Below the pieces are notes generated by a model. It was not told the origin of the DNA, did no database searches, and saw nothing but the letters and a program-made list of their open reading frames with translations. The position numbers and the translations under genes are program-made. 64,000 nucleotides of DNA from Isoetes taiwanensis (Eukaryota; Streptophyta; Lycopodiopsida; Isoetales; Isoetaceae), in the NCBI GenBank assembly GCA_021234155.1, contig JAJEKV010000023.1:3586801-3650800 (forward strand), in the 5' to 3' direction. Positions 37,689 to 48,640 of the stretch are shown one piece after another (positions within the stretch are counted from its first letter, which is position 1; each line of letters opens with the position of its first letter).

Positions 37689-39980
37689 ATGGAGTGCTCA
37701 GTCATTCACACAAATTTTGCAGCTATGGCTTTGCCCACAAGCTTAAGCTTGGCTAATTCTTTGTTCCGGCGACACCTTCAGTTCCAACCCAGCTCAGGAG
37801 CTACCAGACATGGCATCGGCTTTTCTAAGTCACAACAAATGTCTCAAGTCTTTCCCAGGTCAAATCTTATTCCTAAAGCAAGATCCAATGAGACTATTCA
37901 TCTGGGTTTGCTGCCGGAGGATCATAATTTTGCATGCAGTTTAGTTAGCGGCAGAAATGTTTTTGCATGTAACGGAAATTGTTTAGGATGGTTTGTTCAA
38001 CGAATATCAGTATTGGATCATAACCTAGAGTTTTGGATACGCATCTCTGAGGCCATCGCGAATAAGAAGACAAGTAAAGTTATAACAAACGAAAATATTT
38101 TGGGAAAACTGGTCTGGCTCTTTCTGTGTAGTTCGTTCTTCTTTGCCTTGATTGGATTAACATCCCGAAGACCTGCCTTGGCAGAAAACATAAGCACCCC
38201 TACTTCATCAGTGGTAGAAGAGACAAAAAGTGAAATCATGGGGGATATAGAACAAATTGAAGTGATGGCAGAAACTTTGGAATCGACAGTCACAGTGGAT
38301 ACCCAAGAAGTGGCACCAGCTGAAGAGCCTCTCCAGAATGCGATATCTGTGGAGGAGGAAGAGCCTGTTGTGGAAGAACTTGCTTCTGTGGATGACAAAA
38401 GTGACTATATTGCTGATGATGCTTTGGAAAACTGTTGGAACGATGTTAAAGGACTACAGACTCTACTTCACGATTATATGGAAAATGGCAAAATGAAGGC
38501 TGCAATTGCAGTCCTAGACAGGCTAATTGTGTTGCTGCCTGATCAGTCAGAGCTGAAATATCTCAGGGCACAGGCGTATGATTATATTGGAGACATGAAT
38601 AATGCAAGGAAATGCTTCCTAGATCTTCTTGAAAGCCAGCCTCTATCTGCAAGGGCATTGCAGGTACGTTTTTCATACGAATTTGGGAATATATAGGTCA
38701 TTTGATTTTAAATGGTGACTTATAGCTTATGCAGACTCATTATAGGGATTAGCAATCGTGATGGAAAAGGAAGGGGAGGAGTCATCACAAATTGTGCAAA
38801 TGGTAGAAAAAGCATTGAAGAAGGCTATGAGTGAGAATAAAATAAAGGAGGCAAGAAATTTGAGGATGCTTCTTGGGCAAATCCACACGCTGCAGGTATA
38901 TGTGGTGCCTTTGTAATACAAATCTGTAGGAACCGTTCAGGGCAAGTGCAGTAATAATGATTGGATGTTTTTGTTGTTTTGAGTCAAGAGAATTGATGAT
39001 AGTACAAACAGTAGAGGTTCCAATTGTGGGTATATACAAACTGTGGTTTATAGAAGCAAGTTCTGACTAAAATAGGGTAACTTATTCTCGGTAATCTTCA
39101 CTCTGATTTATTAATTTCATGCCTGCATTTCATGCTTTCCAAAGGCAGGTATCAGAAATAAAGGGAGGGAAATGGGTTGGGAGCCTTTGACATGGCCATG
39201 GTTGATTTTCTATCTGTCGGAGTAGAGTATTTTGTTGTCTACAGTTCTATTCTCTAGCTTAGATTTAACAGCTTACTTTTACATGTTTATCTCCACTAAG
39301 CTAGTGTCTTTCATAAGGGCTTGCAAGCTTGTGGATTTATTTTCTTAATATGTTGATCATCTTTATTCTTGCACTCTACAATTAGAAGTTCTATATACAG
39401 CAAGTACAATTCTACTTTAATGTAAACATGGAATCGAACAAACATTGCAGTTGCAAGTGCCACAGGTTATTAAGTTGAATTGTCCTAGCAACCATTTGCT
39501 ATAACGGGACAGAAAGTGTTGGTTTGAAATATGATGTAATTTGCAACTAAATTTTCGTGGATCAGGGGAACATGCTAGCAGCTTTAAAACAATATCAAGA
39601 ACTAAGCAAGGATGATCCCAACAATTTCCGCCCCTATCTTTGCCAGGTAAGAGTTGCTGCTCGCTGACATAATGGAACGCATATATATTTATATATGGAG
39701 CTAGGCTCATTTCTTTTTCCTCACTGCGTGGGTGCTTTATATCAGTTCTTATATATGTTATACCTGAAGCACCTGTGCACGAAGATCTTTAATGATCTAA
39801 TAAATCTGTGCTTGCAATTTGTAAAAGTAAGTGCCTTATGTTTTGCAGGGTCTTGTGTACAGTATTTTGGGGAGAACCGATGAAGCAGAAAAGAATTTTA
39901 AGAAGTACACTAAACTATGTCCAAAAAACTTCCCCAACAGGAGTTACCTTGACGAAGTTAATGGAGAAAGCAAAATTTGA
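37689..39980 (+). CDS. Plastid-targeted TPR protein, 4 exons (SLOW GREEN 1-like, tentative)
   Basis: The start is ATG 37689 in a strong context (GCCATGGAG); no upstream in-frame ATG exists. Exons 37689-38663, 38746-38895, 39566-39646 and 39849-39980 all have GT-AG borders in phase 0 and encode 445 residues. The first 60-70 residues look like a transit peptide. A hydrophobic helix at about 139-157 (LVWLFLCSSFFFALIGL) is followed by RRPALAE, either a membrane anchor or a lumenal signal with an AxA site. An acidic linker (about 170-250) precedes helical repeats: AIAVLDRLIVLLPDQ..LKYLRAQAYDYIGDMNNARKCF, then LLGQIHTLQGNMLAALKQYQEL and GLVYSILGRTDEAEKNFKKY, typical TPR units. TPR proteins scaffold complexes. 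The resemblance to SLOW GREEN 1 is from memory of its layout only. Confidence 0.88.
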
Positions 39981-40800
39981 GGGCTCGAAGGCTCGAGAGG
40001 TATCAGAAGCAAGTAAAGTCAGTGCCAAGCAAAATTCTAATTCGAAGTCATAGAAAAGCAGAATGTCACGTTCATCTCATGCAATTTTAGAGTTGAAAGC
40101 AGCAGCAGGCTTAGCATGTACATGGAAAGCATTTGATAGTGCGGGACGGAAATTGTATATCATTTATGGTCGTTATACAATATATATTTGGCTTGCTCAT
40201 GTTTGAGTAGGAATTCCTTTTTAGGTTTAGTAGTGGGTATATGATCTTATTGAATGTAGTTTTCCATGACATTTCTGGATAAATTTGAGTAAGTTTGCTG
40301 TTCGAATACTATGTCTGTTAAATGAAAAGTTTGACCATTCAAGGTTGATATTTGATGAATGAACGTGGTTGCATTAGGGGAGCTGGGGCTGAAACTGAAA
40401 CAGACTTTATGCAACTGAACTGATTTTCCGCCCGTTGAATAGCCACTAATGAGATGAAAAGGAAAGTGAAGGGCAATCTATAGTCATAAAGAATAGTATA
40501 ACTGAGATGTGGATGAACAAGTACTGGAAATTGGAACTAGGAACATAAACAGAGATCTGCAGGCGCAGATTTTGGAGCTGGATATTGTGTTCGTGTACCT
40601 CTTCTTTTATAGCCAACCTTAAACGGCCATTCCACCATTGTATTCAACCATCTATAATTCATGTACTATATAGATACAACATTACGGCCTGCTTTAGTCG
40701 TGCAACTACTTGCCTACAGGTTAAAACAATGTAAAAGATCCAGAGTTTCAGACTGATAATTTGCTATGCGAATGTGATGTGCAATGAAATGAGTTTAAAG
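39981..40800. other. 3' flank of the TPR gene
   Basis: Presumed 3' UTR and intergenic DNA; no further coding is recognised. A GAAA/GAAT tandem run starts at 40800. Confidence 0.5.
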
Positions 40801-40880
40801 AAAGAAAGAAAGAAAGAAAGAATGAATGAATGAATGATTTTTATCGTCCACTAAGACCAATCGGCCTATGGGACCTAGAA
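40800..40880 (-). mobile_element. LINE G, 3' terminus only
   Basis: Read on minus, this is GTCCCATAGGCCGATTGGTCT, an outer GTCC/GGAC stem with an inner AGGCC/GGTCT stem. GGACGATAAAAA and then ATTC and TTTC tandem tails follow. No ORF2 sequence precedes it, so the copy is almost completely 5'-truncated. Confidence 0.75.
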
Positions 40881-40909
40881 GGAGCAAACAAACTTATTAC
40901 TCGTTTGGG

Positions 40910-41575
40910 AAAACTACCAAAGTATCCCTATTGAGTTTATGTAATTATCAAAATGCCCTTATTAGTTTCAAAATTACCAAAATGCCCCTGACTCAAATAA
41001 ATACACTGTATAAAATAAACATACAAATAAATTACCAATTTGCCCCTACACACCAAACTTAATTACCAAAATACCCCTACACACCAAACTTAATTACCAA
41101 AATACCCCCTACATACTAAACTTAATTACCAAAATGCCCTTACATACTTATCCTACTCAATCTATACAAAATGCCTCAAGAATAGAAGTTTAAATTCAAC
41201 AAAGAGGTTACAGAAGTCACAATCATTATTGAATTGGAGCTCTACAACTACATGTATTGTGTCTCTTCCATTACACTTTCCATAAAGCTATTCCTCTTCT
41301 TTACATCTTCTTCTCCTGTGCACATGCGTTTAGATTTTGGATATCTAAGAGGTCCGCATATGGCTGGTGGTGACATGCTTCCAATAGCATCACCATGTGA
41401 CCATAGAAAACATTGGCTCCTTGTAAGTGTCACAACAACACTGTGTAGGGGTATTTTGGTAATTAAGTTTGATGTATATGGCATTTTGGTAATTAAATTT
41501 GGTCTAGATTGATCAGAATTAGTATGTAATGGCATTTTGGTATTTAAGTTTAATGTGTAGGTATTTTGTTTGTAC
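40910..41575. mobile_element. Foldback-type element with minisatellite arms
   Basis: The left arm (40910-41150) is built from units of about 33 bases containing CTTAATTACCAAAATRCCCCT. The right arm (41445-41570) has the same units in reverse complement (AGGGGTATTTTGGTAATTAAG). The centre (41170-41440) is unrelated and may be a captured host fragment. There are no coding genes for mobility. Confidence 0.65.
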
Positions 41576-41577
41576 AT

Positions 41578-41835
41578 GCATACCCCACAAACAAGGAACT
41601 TTACGTACGGTGTAGATTAAGGAATAACGGGTGAATATGCCTATCCAACAGCTCTCGATGCCCTACGTCACCCCCCGTGTGAATATGCACCCAAACCAAA
41701 GGGGGTTTGAAGGGGGGTTTAATTTTAGAGTGTTGGATATAATGGTTTGTGTGTTAACCCAAAAAAAATTTGGCCCCTTCGGGGCCTTAAGAATTGACGA
41801 ACAAACTAGAAAAAATTCGTAATGGTATTATATGT
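41578..41835 (+). repeat. R repeat copy 4, truncated
   Basis: It shares CATACCCCACAAAC, GGTGTAGATTAAGGAATA, CACCCCCCGTGTG, CAAAGGGGGTTT and the hairpin GGCCCCTTCGGGGCC with the R copies at 47658 and 55029. Confidence 0.75.
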
Positions 41836-41839
41836 GTCA

Positions 41840-42540
41840 TATGTGTTATTATATTATATGTGTTATTATATGTTATTATATGTGTTATATTGATAAAAGG
41901 ATAAATGTGATGAGGATAGAAAAAAAAAGCCTCTCATAATGATATTGCCATATTGATGTAATATGGATCCAACCGTCAATGTAGACCAAGACAAGATAAA
42001 ATATCATCCTTGTCAATTGAGCTGGGAGAATCTTAGAATCTCTTTAAAGACCTATTCGAAAATCCATCCAAAAAGCCATAATAATTTATATTCAAATTCT
42101 AACCAGAACCACAAAACAGGCACCATACCATGCTTATAGCCCAGGGAACACTGGAACACTAGATTCTCGTTATTAAAATATACATTAAGAATAATGAGTG
42201 GACGTATAGTTTATTAAAACAAATAGCTTTGAAAGTGTCCCTAGGATTTGAACCTAGGCATGGCCACCAAGAAAAAAGAAAATAACCTAACTGTGTTTGT
42301 GGTGTCCATGTGAAGTCTATAACCCAACATCTTGAGCCGAGCTAACGAATAGATCGTGCCACCAACTCAAAATTTATAGATGTCTTCTTCCATTTAGCAA
42401 TCAAATAAATTTAATAATGCAATAAGTAATACCCATTGGTCGCGACTTGTGTGCTAAGTTTGAAGACAACAAGCAAGGCCGGGACACAAAAGAATGTTAG
42501 CGACAAGTCTAACTAATATCTGATGGCGCTATGAATGTGC
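41840..42540. other. Intergenic stretch with a B-box-like sequence
   Basis: AT-rich sequence with a short TTATATGTG repetition at 41825-41890. On minus, GGTTCAAATCC (about 42245-42257) resembles a tRNA or SINE B box, but no A box or tRNA fold accompanies it. Confidence 0.4.
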
Positions 42541-42544
42541 TTTC

Positions 42545-43215
42545 ATTATCATCTTCGTGGGTACGAGGAAAAATAGGGCCATGAATGATGTAAAGGAGGA
42601 CCAAACAAATGCCAATGAACCAACAACTTGTTGATTACTTGTGCAAACACAAATGCTTTTCATACATGGACCTCTGCTTACAAGAATTCAAGAAGAAGAT
42701 AGAAATGTATGGAACCTGCATTAGGGCTAAATCTAGCACCTACATCTGGACCAGCCCATTGAAAGAGATTAATCTTGCAGAAGTTTGCAAATTAAAGAAA
42801 GCTCTGCATCCAAAGGTACAAATTGTTTTCACGTGATAACATACATAGGTTTTGTACAGATCTTCTGAGACCTATCTTGACTCATTATCATTTTTGTGGT
42901 ACAAAAAATAGGGCCATGAATGATTTAAAGGAGGACCAACAAATGCCAATGAACCAACAATCGTTGATTACTTGTGCAAACACAAATGCTTTTCATACAT
43001 TGACTCTGCTTACAAGAATTCAAGAAGAAGATAGAAATGTATGGAACCTGCATGAGGGTTAAATCTAGCACCTACATCTAGGCCAACACATTGAAAGAGA
43101 TTAATCTTGCAGGAGTTTGCAAATTAAAGAAAGCTCTGCATCCAAAGGTACAAATTTTTTCCTGCATAACATACATAGATTTTCCCACAGATCTTCGCAG
43201 ACCTATTTTCAGCTG
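42545..43215. repeat. Tandem duplication of about 340 bp
   Basis: Unit 1 (about 42545-42880) and unit 2 (about 42881-43215) share ATAGGGCCATGAATGAT, AAATGCCAATGAACCAACAA and an exon-like segment reading LKKALHPKVQI. They differ by small indels. No homologue is recognised for the peptide. Confidence 0.8.
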
Positions 43216-44195
43216 GTCCTGTTGGGTTTATCTTTGAAAGTTCGGTAGCTGGTTTCGAGAATGGTCTAGCAAAGTTCTTTGAATGCCCAAGCATCACCGG
43301 AAATATATGTGGCTTCTAAGACATCATTTCAAAGGGAAACGAACCTATTCGATTCTTTGCTTCCATAAAAAAAAAAACCTATTCGAACCTATTCTATTGC
43401 GGGGCATTGAGCAAATCTGAAATAAAAGCAAAAAAATGACTTACGGTTTGTAATCGAGCTCGGGAGTTTGGTTGAGGCAAAATAATCATTTTGAAATACA
43501 TCTATTCCAAAAGCGTATAAGCGGGGGCGGAAATAGGGCAAGGAACAAATGTTTTTGATACGCGCTGCAGCCTAGTGTGACATGCTCTTCCTAGACTCGC
43601 TAACAAACAGCCCGTTTTCATCCACAAAGGTTCTCGATGCTTGCCATTTTAGGTTGATTCTAGGGCAACCAAAAGGAAAAATCTGAAACGAGGAGCCGCA
43701 TGCGGATGCATTTCGAGGATCTCGCCATTTGTTTTCGAGATTTGTTTCGAAGATCATTGGCATTTGTTCACGAGATACATTTGCGGCCGGTCGGCAAAGA
43801 AGCTCCCGCGAAACCCCCCGCCGGATGCTTCATACTCGAAATTTTCACTCGGACATCTTAGTCAAACTTTTTTTCGCTTCTACTCAACCTTTTTTGTATA
43901 CAATCCCTAGCAAAACCCAAAACAAGAATAAAAATCGCCGTCTAGGGTCAGGCCAGATTGCAAAGATCGATGCTTACCTTTTGCTTACAAAAGTAAAGGA
44001 ACAATATAAAATCATTATGCTAACCCAAACAAGAATAAAAGACTATTATCTACCACAACAGAAGCTATGACATCATACAATACTTTAAGAATCCACTTTG
44101 ACAAAGAATCCGCTCCCGGCCAAAGCAAAGAAGAATCCAGAGGGCAAAAGTTATGGGTTTGATGCATATGTATGCAAGTGTTCGCAAAGAACAAA
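43216..44195. other. Intergenic stretch
   Basis: No convincing gene. A frame with the FIFESSVAGFENGLAKFFECP-like start near 43230 is short and unrecognised. Confidence 0.45.
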
Positions 44196-44199
44196 CGGG

Positions 44200-44356
44200 T
44201 CGGATTGTTTAAGCCAATCGAAATCAACGGCCCAAAAAGTGCGCACTCTAGAAATACTATTTAGTATGTCAACACGAATACAACACTGAAATCATAGAAA
44301 AACCATGTAAAAAAGCGTATAAAACTATAAAAGTAACCCCCTGTTATTATGCTACA
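44200..44356 (-). repeat. T repeat, divergent partial copy
   Basis: It carries GCACTCTAGA, AAATCATAGAAAAACC, AAAAGCGTA and the edge CCCCCTGTTATTATGCTACATAT shared with copies at 51400-51715 and 53775-54160. Confidence 0.65.
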
Positions 44357-44369
44357 TATACATGTCAAG

Positions 44370-45575
44370 TGTGTGCCCGATGACATAGTTGATCTTGCAT
44401 ATCTATGACCTCCTGAAGGTATGATCCCAAAGACCATTATGGAAGCATTACTCAATGTCACATGTAGTGGGCCGGCGGCCCCGACCAACTTCGGCAAAGA
44501 TAGCGTCCAGATTTGATCATATGATGGGCAGCTTTGAAGGGTATGAGATTCATCCTCAATGACTCCCATTTGGCAGCATTGATAAAGCCTATCCTGGCGT
44601 GGCTCATCAATCCATCTGCATGTCTCAATTCGAAGCTGGTGTGCCCCTGTGCGAATGGAGGCAATGAGTCTGCGCCTTTTCATAGGCAAGTGGGTACGCA
44701 GGTAGCATTGCGGGCATCGGTCCAATGTGGGATTTATGTGGCGCTGGTAGTGTGCTGTCTTACCTGTTCAAGGGCACTGGCATCCCAAAGCTTGCTGAGG
44801 AAGCAAGCGTCAAGATATTGCCTCAAGCTATGGCGATCTGCCTCTACATGTATGCACCTGTGCTCCTGCACAATCCATCTAGCCAACCATTGAGCTCTCT
44901 TTTCCCTCCAATAGGCCTTGAGGTGCTGCGGCCCCATTGCCATGATATAAGCTAGGTTAGGGAGACGAGCATCGTTCACATTGACCACCTTCTGAAAATA
45001 GACAATGTGGCAATCAAGGGCCACCCTCTGAAGAGGCAAGAATCCCGTCTCCTGCAGCAGAATTTGATATGGGACTGTGGACTTCACCCCTAGTGCTCTT
45101 ATCAAGAAGGCTTTCTGCACCTGCTCCAAGTCATTCCAGGTAGCGAGGGATACTACTGGGCCCCATACTTCAACCCCGTATAAAAGGACAGGCTCTACTA
45201 AGACCTTGAACAGGTGTGACTGATGGGCCCAATCATATAACTCTGCTCTATGACTATTGTTTCGCATTGCATATAATGCCTTCCAGCCCGCCGTCACTCA
45301 TAGCCGTATGGATGTGTCCCAATGCATAGTAGAAGGAAACTCCACTCCCAAATATTTGTATATGGGTGCTACTTCCAATTCTGCCCTCGGTAACTGACGG
45401 AGGGGATCCTCGGCTGACGTGAAGATGATATGAGAACCACCTTAGTCTTGGCCAGGTTGAAGCGTATCTCAGTCGCTTGGCAGAATATGTCCAGGGCATC
45501 GAGATGGCGTTGCATGTCTGCTGGTGTGTAAGCTAGGAGGTCTATATCATCAGTATATATTAATTGCATGATGAG
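44370..45575 (-). pseudogene. LINE E, 3' part of ORF2 (minus strand)
   Basis: The copy is 5'-truncated just before the catalytic box, which reads YTDD at 45546-45557. Downstream in the element direction are FNLAKTKVVLIS, GWKALYAMRN, LVEPVLLYGVEVWGP near 45190-45150, LEQVQKAFLIRALGVKS, and the C-terminal knuckle CCQMGVIEDESHTLQSC near 44580-44530. The segment 44734-45297 is one open frame; the rest needs frame changes. It is related to but clearly diverged from the plus-strand LINE copies, nearer to LINE F. The expected terminal stem-loop is missing; the copy ends against the T repeat at 44356. Confidence 0.85.
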
Positions 45576-45925
45576 CTGGTGCAGAAACAATAGTTGGAAA
45601 TGCAAGAATAGGAATATTAAATTGGACTTTAAGCCAGAACTAGGGCCACAACCTAAAATCTCTTGCCAAAACCAGGAAATCTTTTTAGGCTGTTGCTTGC
45701 TTTCCACAGTCCATTTGCTTGGTTCTGGAGCCATAGCTATGGTGGTGACAAGTCGCAGAAGAAATAGCACAAGTTGCAACAGAGAAATCCACAGAAAAAC
45801 AATCAGAAAATATATTCTTTCGCTGCTCTTTACATTGAGTCACCGAACCCCTTACCCCATGTGATGTTCTCTAATTATCCCTATCAATAATTTTTTTTTG
45901 AGGTTGTTCTCTCCACCCTCATGTG
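45576..45925. other. Spacer between LINE E and LINE F
   Basis: No family is recognised. A minus-strand frame reading into LINE E from here is probably not original LINE sequence. Confidence 0.4.
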
Positions 45926-45929
45926 AAAA

Positions 45930-46425
45930 CATAAAATCAAAGAATAGAATAGAATAGAATATGATAGAATAGAATAGGAGTTTTATCGTCCACGGAGACC
46001 AATTGGCCTATGGGACCCAAACAGGAGGTGCAGCGAGCGCATTACTGTCCGGATTAAAAAACCCCCTCCCGCAAAGGGTTGTTTGGGGGGAAAACCGTGA
46101 CAGGAATAGGTTTGCTGTCAAACTGTACAAATACAAATATAGACAGAAATATGTACATGTATCAAGTAAGTGCCCGAGGACCGAGCTGATCTCGGCGATC
46201 CATGATCTCTTGAATGTATGAGCCCAACCTCCGTACTGAGCTCGTGCTCAGCATCTCATGCAGGGGCTGGTCGGGACGGACCAGCTCAGCATAGCGTATC
46301 CAAATGTCATCATATGCTGGACAACTCTGAAGGGTGTGGCATTCGTCTTCCACAGCTCCAACCTGGCAGCGTTGACAAAGCCTCTCCTGACGCAGCGGGG
46401 TGAGTAGATTAAAGAGAGAGCGGAC
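45930..46425 (-). mobile_element. LINE F, C-terminal fragment with stem-loop and (TATTC)n tail
   Basis: On minus the copy begins in the C-terminal knuckle (RQERLCQRCQVGAVEDECHTLQSC, near 46390-46320) and runs to its 3' end. There the sense strand shows GTCC-AUA-GGCC-AAUU-GGUC-GGAC (46015-45988), then ATAAAA and six or more TATTC units (to about 45940). A GC/AT hairpin segment at 46050-46100 (ATTAAAAAACCCCCTCCC...) resembles the stem-loop of the S repeats. Confidence 0.8.
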
Positions 46426-46439
46426 AACAGGAAAACACA

Positions 46440-46855
46440 AATGAGCTTATGAAGATGAAAAGGGAAGAAAAGGTATATGAAGGGGAGGCATTGTAACTAT
46501 CAAGTGAGCCTAACTAAATAGAGGCAATGGTTTTGAGAATTACACTAAGACTACCTTGCTGAAAACAATCAGGCTTCTGTGTGGAAATTTGCATGCCATA
46601 AAACAAAAGTTTTCCTCGAATATCTTGCACGAAGCTGTATGCCCGCATATATGTTGAGGAATTGTACTTTCAAGCAGTTGATACCATGTTCCATTTGCAA
46701 GGTAAATTCATTTGTATTTAATCACAAGCTGTTTTCGCATGCGTCAAGATCACAAGGTGTTTGTGCATACTGCAACAAACTTTAACATGCTCAACTGGTG
46801 CTCAAGAAGGACATTTATATGCAGCTGTTTGTATATTAGTGGAACCCATGTCATT
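46440..46855. other. Intergenic stretch
   Basis: No coding or repeat feature is recognised. Confidence 0.5.
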
Positions 46856-47657
46856 GTATATGGAACACATCATATTCTAAAAGGGTAAGAGTTCTTTGTA
46901 TTAGTTTAAAGCAAACCCATACTGATCATATACCTAACCAGAGTTGTCTCTCTATCCCTTGCTATATCCTTTGGTTGTTCCAGAGGCCGAAGTTTTAGGT
47001 GATGGTTGAAGTTCAGAAACATTGCATCATTAACCTAGAATTTTCGAAGGCCCAGTAGCAAGACTCTACATTTCAAATACATACCAATAATGGCAATGCC
47101 AATTCTAGCATCTAAAACAAGTATGGTTTTGTAATATTTGTCCATGAACGATTTTCCATTTCCCTAGACTTTCTATGCTTCCACACAAATTCAAAACACT
47201 TTTAAGTGTGACTTTATCTGGCCCAAATAAGGTAAATATTATGGTTGTGCATCGAGCATTCTATTTTATCCATGTTCTTTTTTTTAGTGCCCATTGCATG
47301 CGTTTACTTTAGAACAATTTATAAGATGCTTTAGGTGCAGAACTTATTTGGTATAATCACTTAGTAGAGCCCATATCACTGTATATGGAACAGATTAAGT
47401 CAGAAAGGTCTTTTTTATTTGATTTGATTTGCTTAAGTTTTTGCAATATAAAGAACACCCTTCTAAAATGGTAAGAGTTTTTTATATTAATTTAAACCAA
47501 ATCCCTAGTCATCATATACCCAACCAGAGTTGTCAATTGCTATATCTTTTGGTGGTTGTAGAAGCTGAAGTTTTAGGTGTTGGTTGAAGTTCAGAAACAT
47601 TGCATCATTATCCTAGAATTTCCGAAAGCCCAGAGGTGGAATTCTACATTTTAAATC
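46856..47657. repeat. Direct repeat pair containing a PPR gene scrap
   Basis: 46856-47075 and 47365-47657 are diverged direct copies (GTATATGGAACA, AACCAGAGTTGTC, AGTTCAGAAACATTGCATCATTA). Between them, 47100-47240 matches 51730-51845. On minus it reads PDKVTLKSVLNLC, the end of a pentatricopeptide motif. Confidence 0.65.
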
Positions 47658-48640
47658 CCCCTCATAATTGTATTTTGCACGTACGAAATCAAGACCATAT
47701 AGTATTCCGATTGAAATCTTATAGTATTTTGCGAATCTTGTTATACAGTATAGCAAATTTTGTACTTGCATACCCCACAAATGAGGAACTTTATGTACGG
47801 TGTAGATTAAGGAATAAGGGGTGAATATGCCTATCCAACAGCTCTCGCACCCCGGAGTCACCCCCCGTGTGACTCAATATGCACCCAAATTAAAGGGGGT
47901 TTAAGGGGGATTTTAATTTAAATGTGTTGGACCCAATAGTTGTGTTAATTAATGTCAATGGTAGTTATATGTTGGTTGTTAATGTCAATGGTTGTTATGT
48001 GTTGTTATGTGTTGGGGGATTTAATTTTTATATGTTGGATGTTAATGGTTTGTGTTGCAAAAAAAAAAAAAATTGGCCCCTTTGGGGCCTTAGGGACATC
48101 ACACACCCCCCCCCTATTATGACAAAAATTTTAGAATTCAAACCAGAAAAAACTAGAATTCATTTGAGGCTTTCATCACCTGTAGCTTTTGAATTTGATC
48201 ACAATAAAACAAATAGAACATAAGTAAAAGTTACCATAAAAATAAAACAAATAGAACATAAGTAAAAGTTACCATAAAAATAGAGCAAATTGATCCCATT
48301 ATTCTGAAAGTCATAAAGTTTGCAACACCCATACACAAACATTTTTCAATGGAATTTAATAGCGACCTTTGGCCTCCATGGATTCTTGTGGTAAGAAACC
48401 AAAGTGGAAAACTTTTTTCGCAAAAAAAAGGATCTAGAAGCCTTTGAATTTGCTTAATAACTGCCTCAAAATCTAAAAATGCATGGTAATTTTTTGCAAG
48501 CTTCATTCGGAATGAGCCATAAAACAATATTCAATAGTTGGATAAGGATGGAAAGCCTACCAAACCGGACGAAAAATTGCTGTCTTATTCAAACATATCC
48601 ATATCAAATATGTATAAAATTTCATGTAGTGTTGTGTCTA
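47658..48640 (+). repeat. R repeat copy 1, longest copy
   Basis: It starts CCCTCATAATTGTATTTTGC and includes CACCCCCCGTGTG, tandem AATGTCAATGGT units, a GGCCCCTTTGGGGCC hairpin near 48074 and a distal half ending GGAAAGCCTACCAAACC. The same sequence occurs inverted at 54235-55028. No coding capacity is seen and the class is unknown; it is probably a non-autonomous transposon of about 1 kb. Confidence 0.75.

Noticed and set aside
42236-42262. B-box-like GGTTCAAATCC on minus
   Set aside because: No A box at suitable distance and no repeat copies in the window; too little to call a SINE or tRNA.
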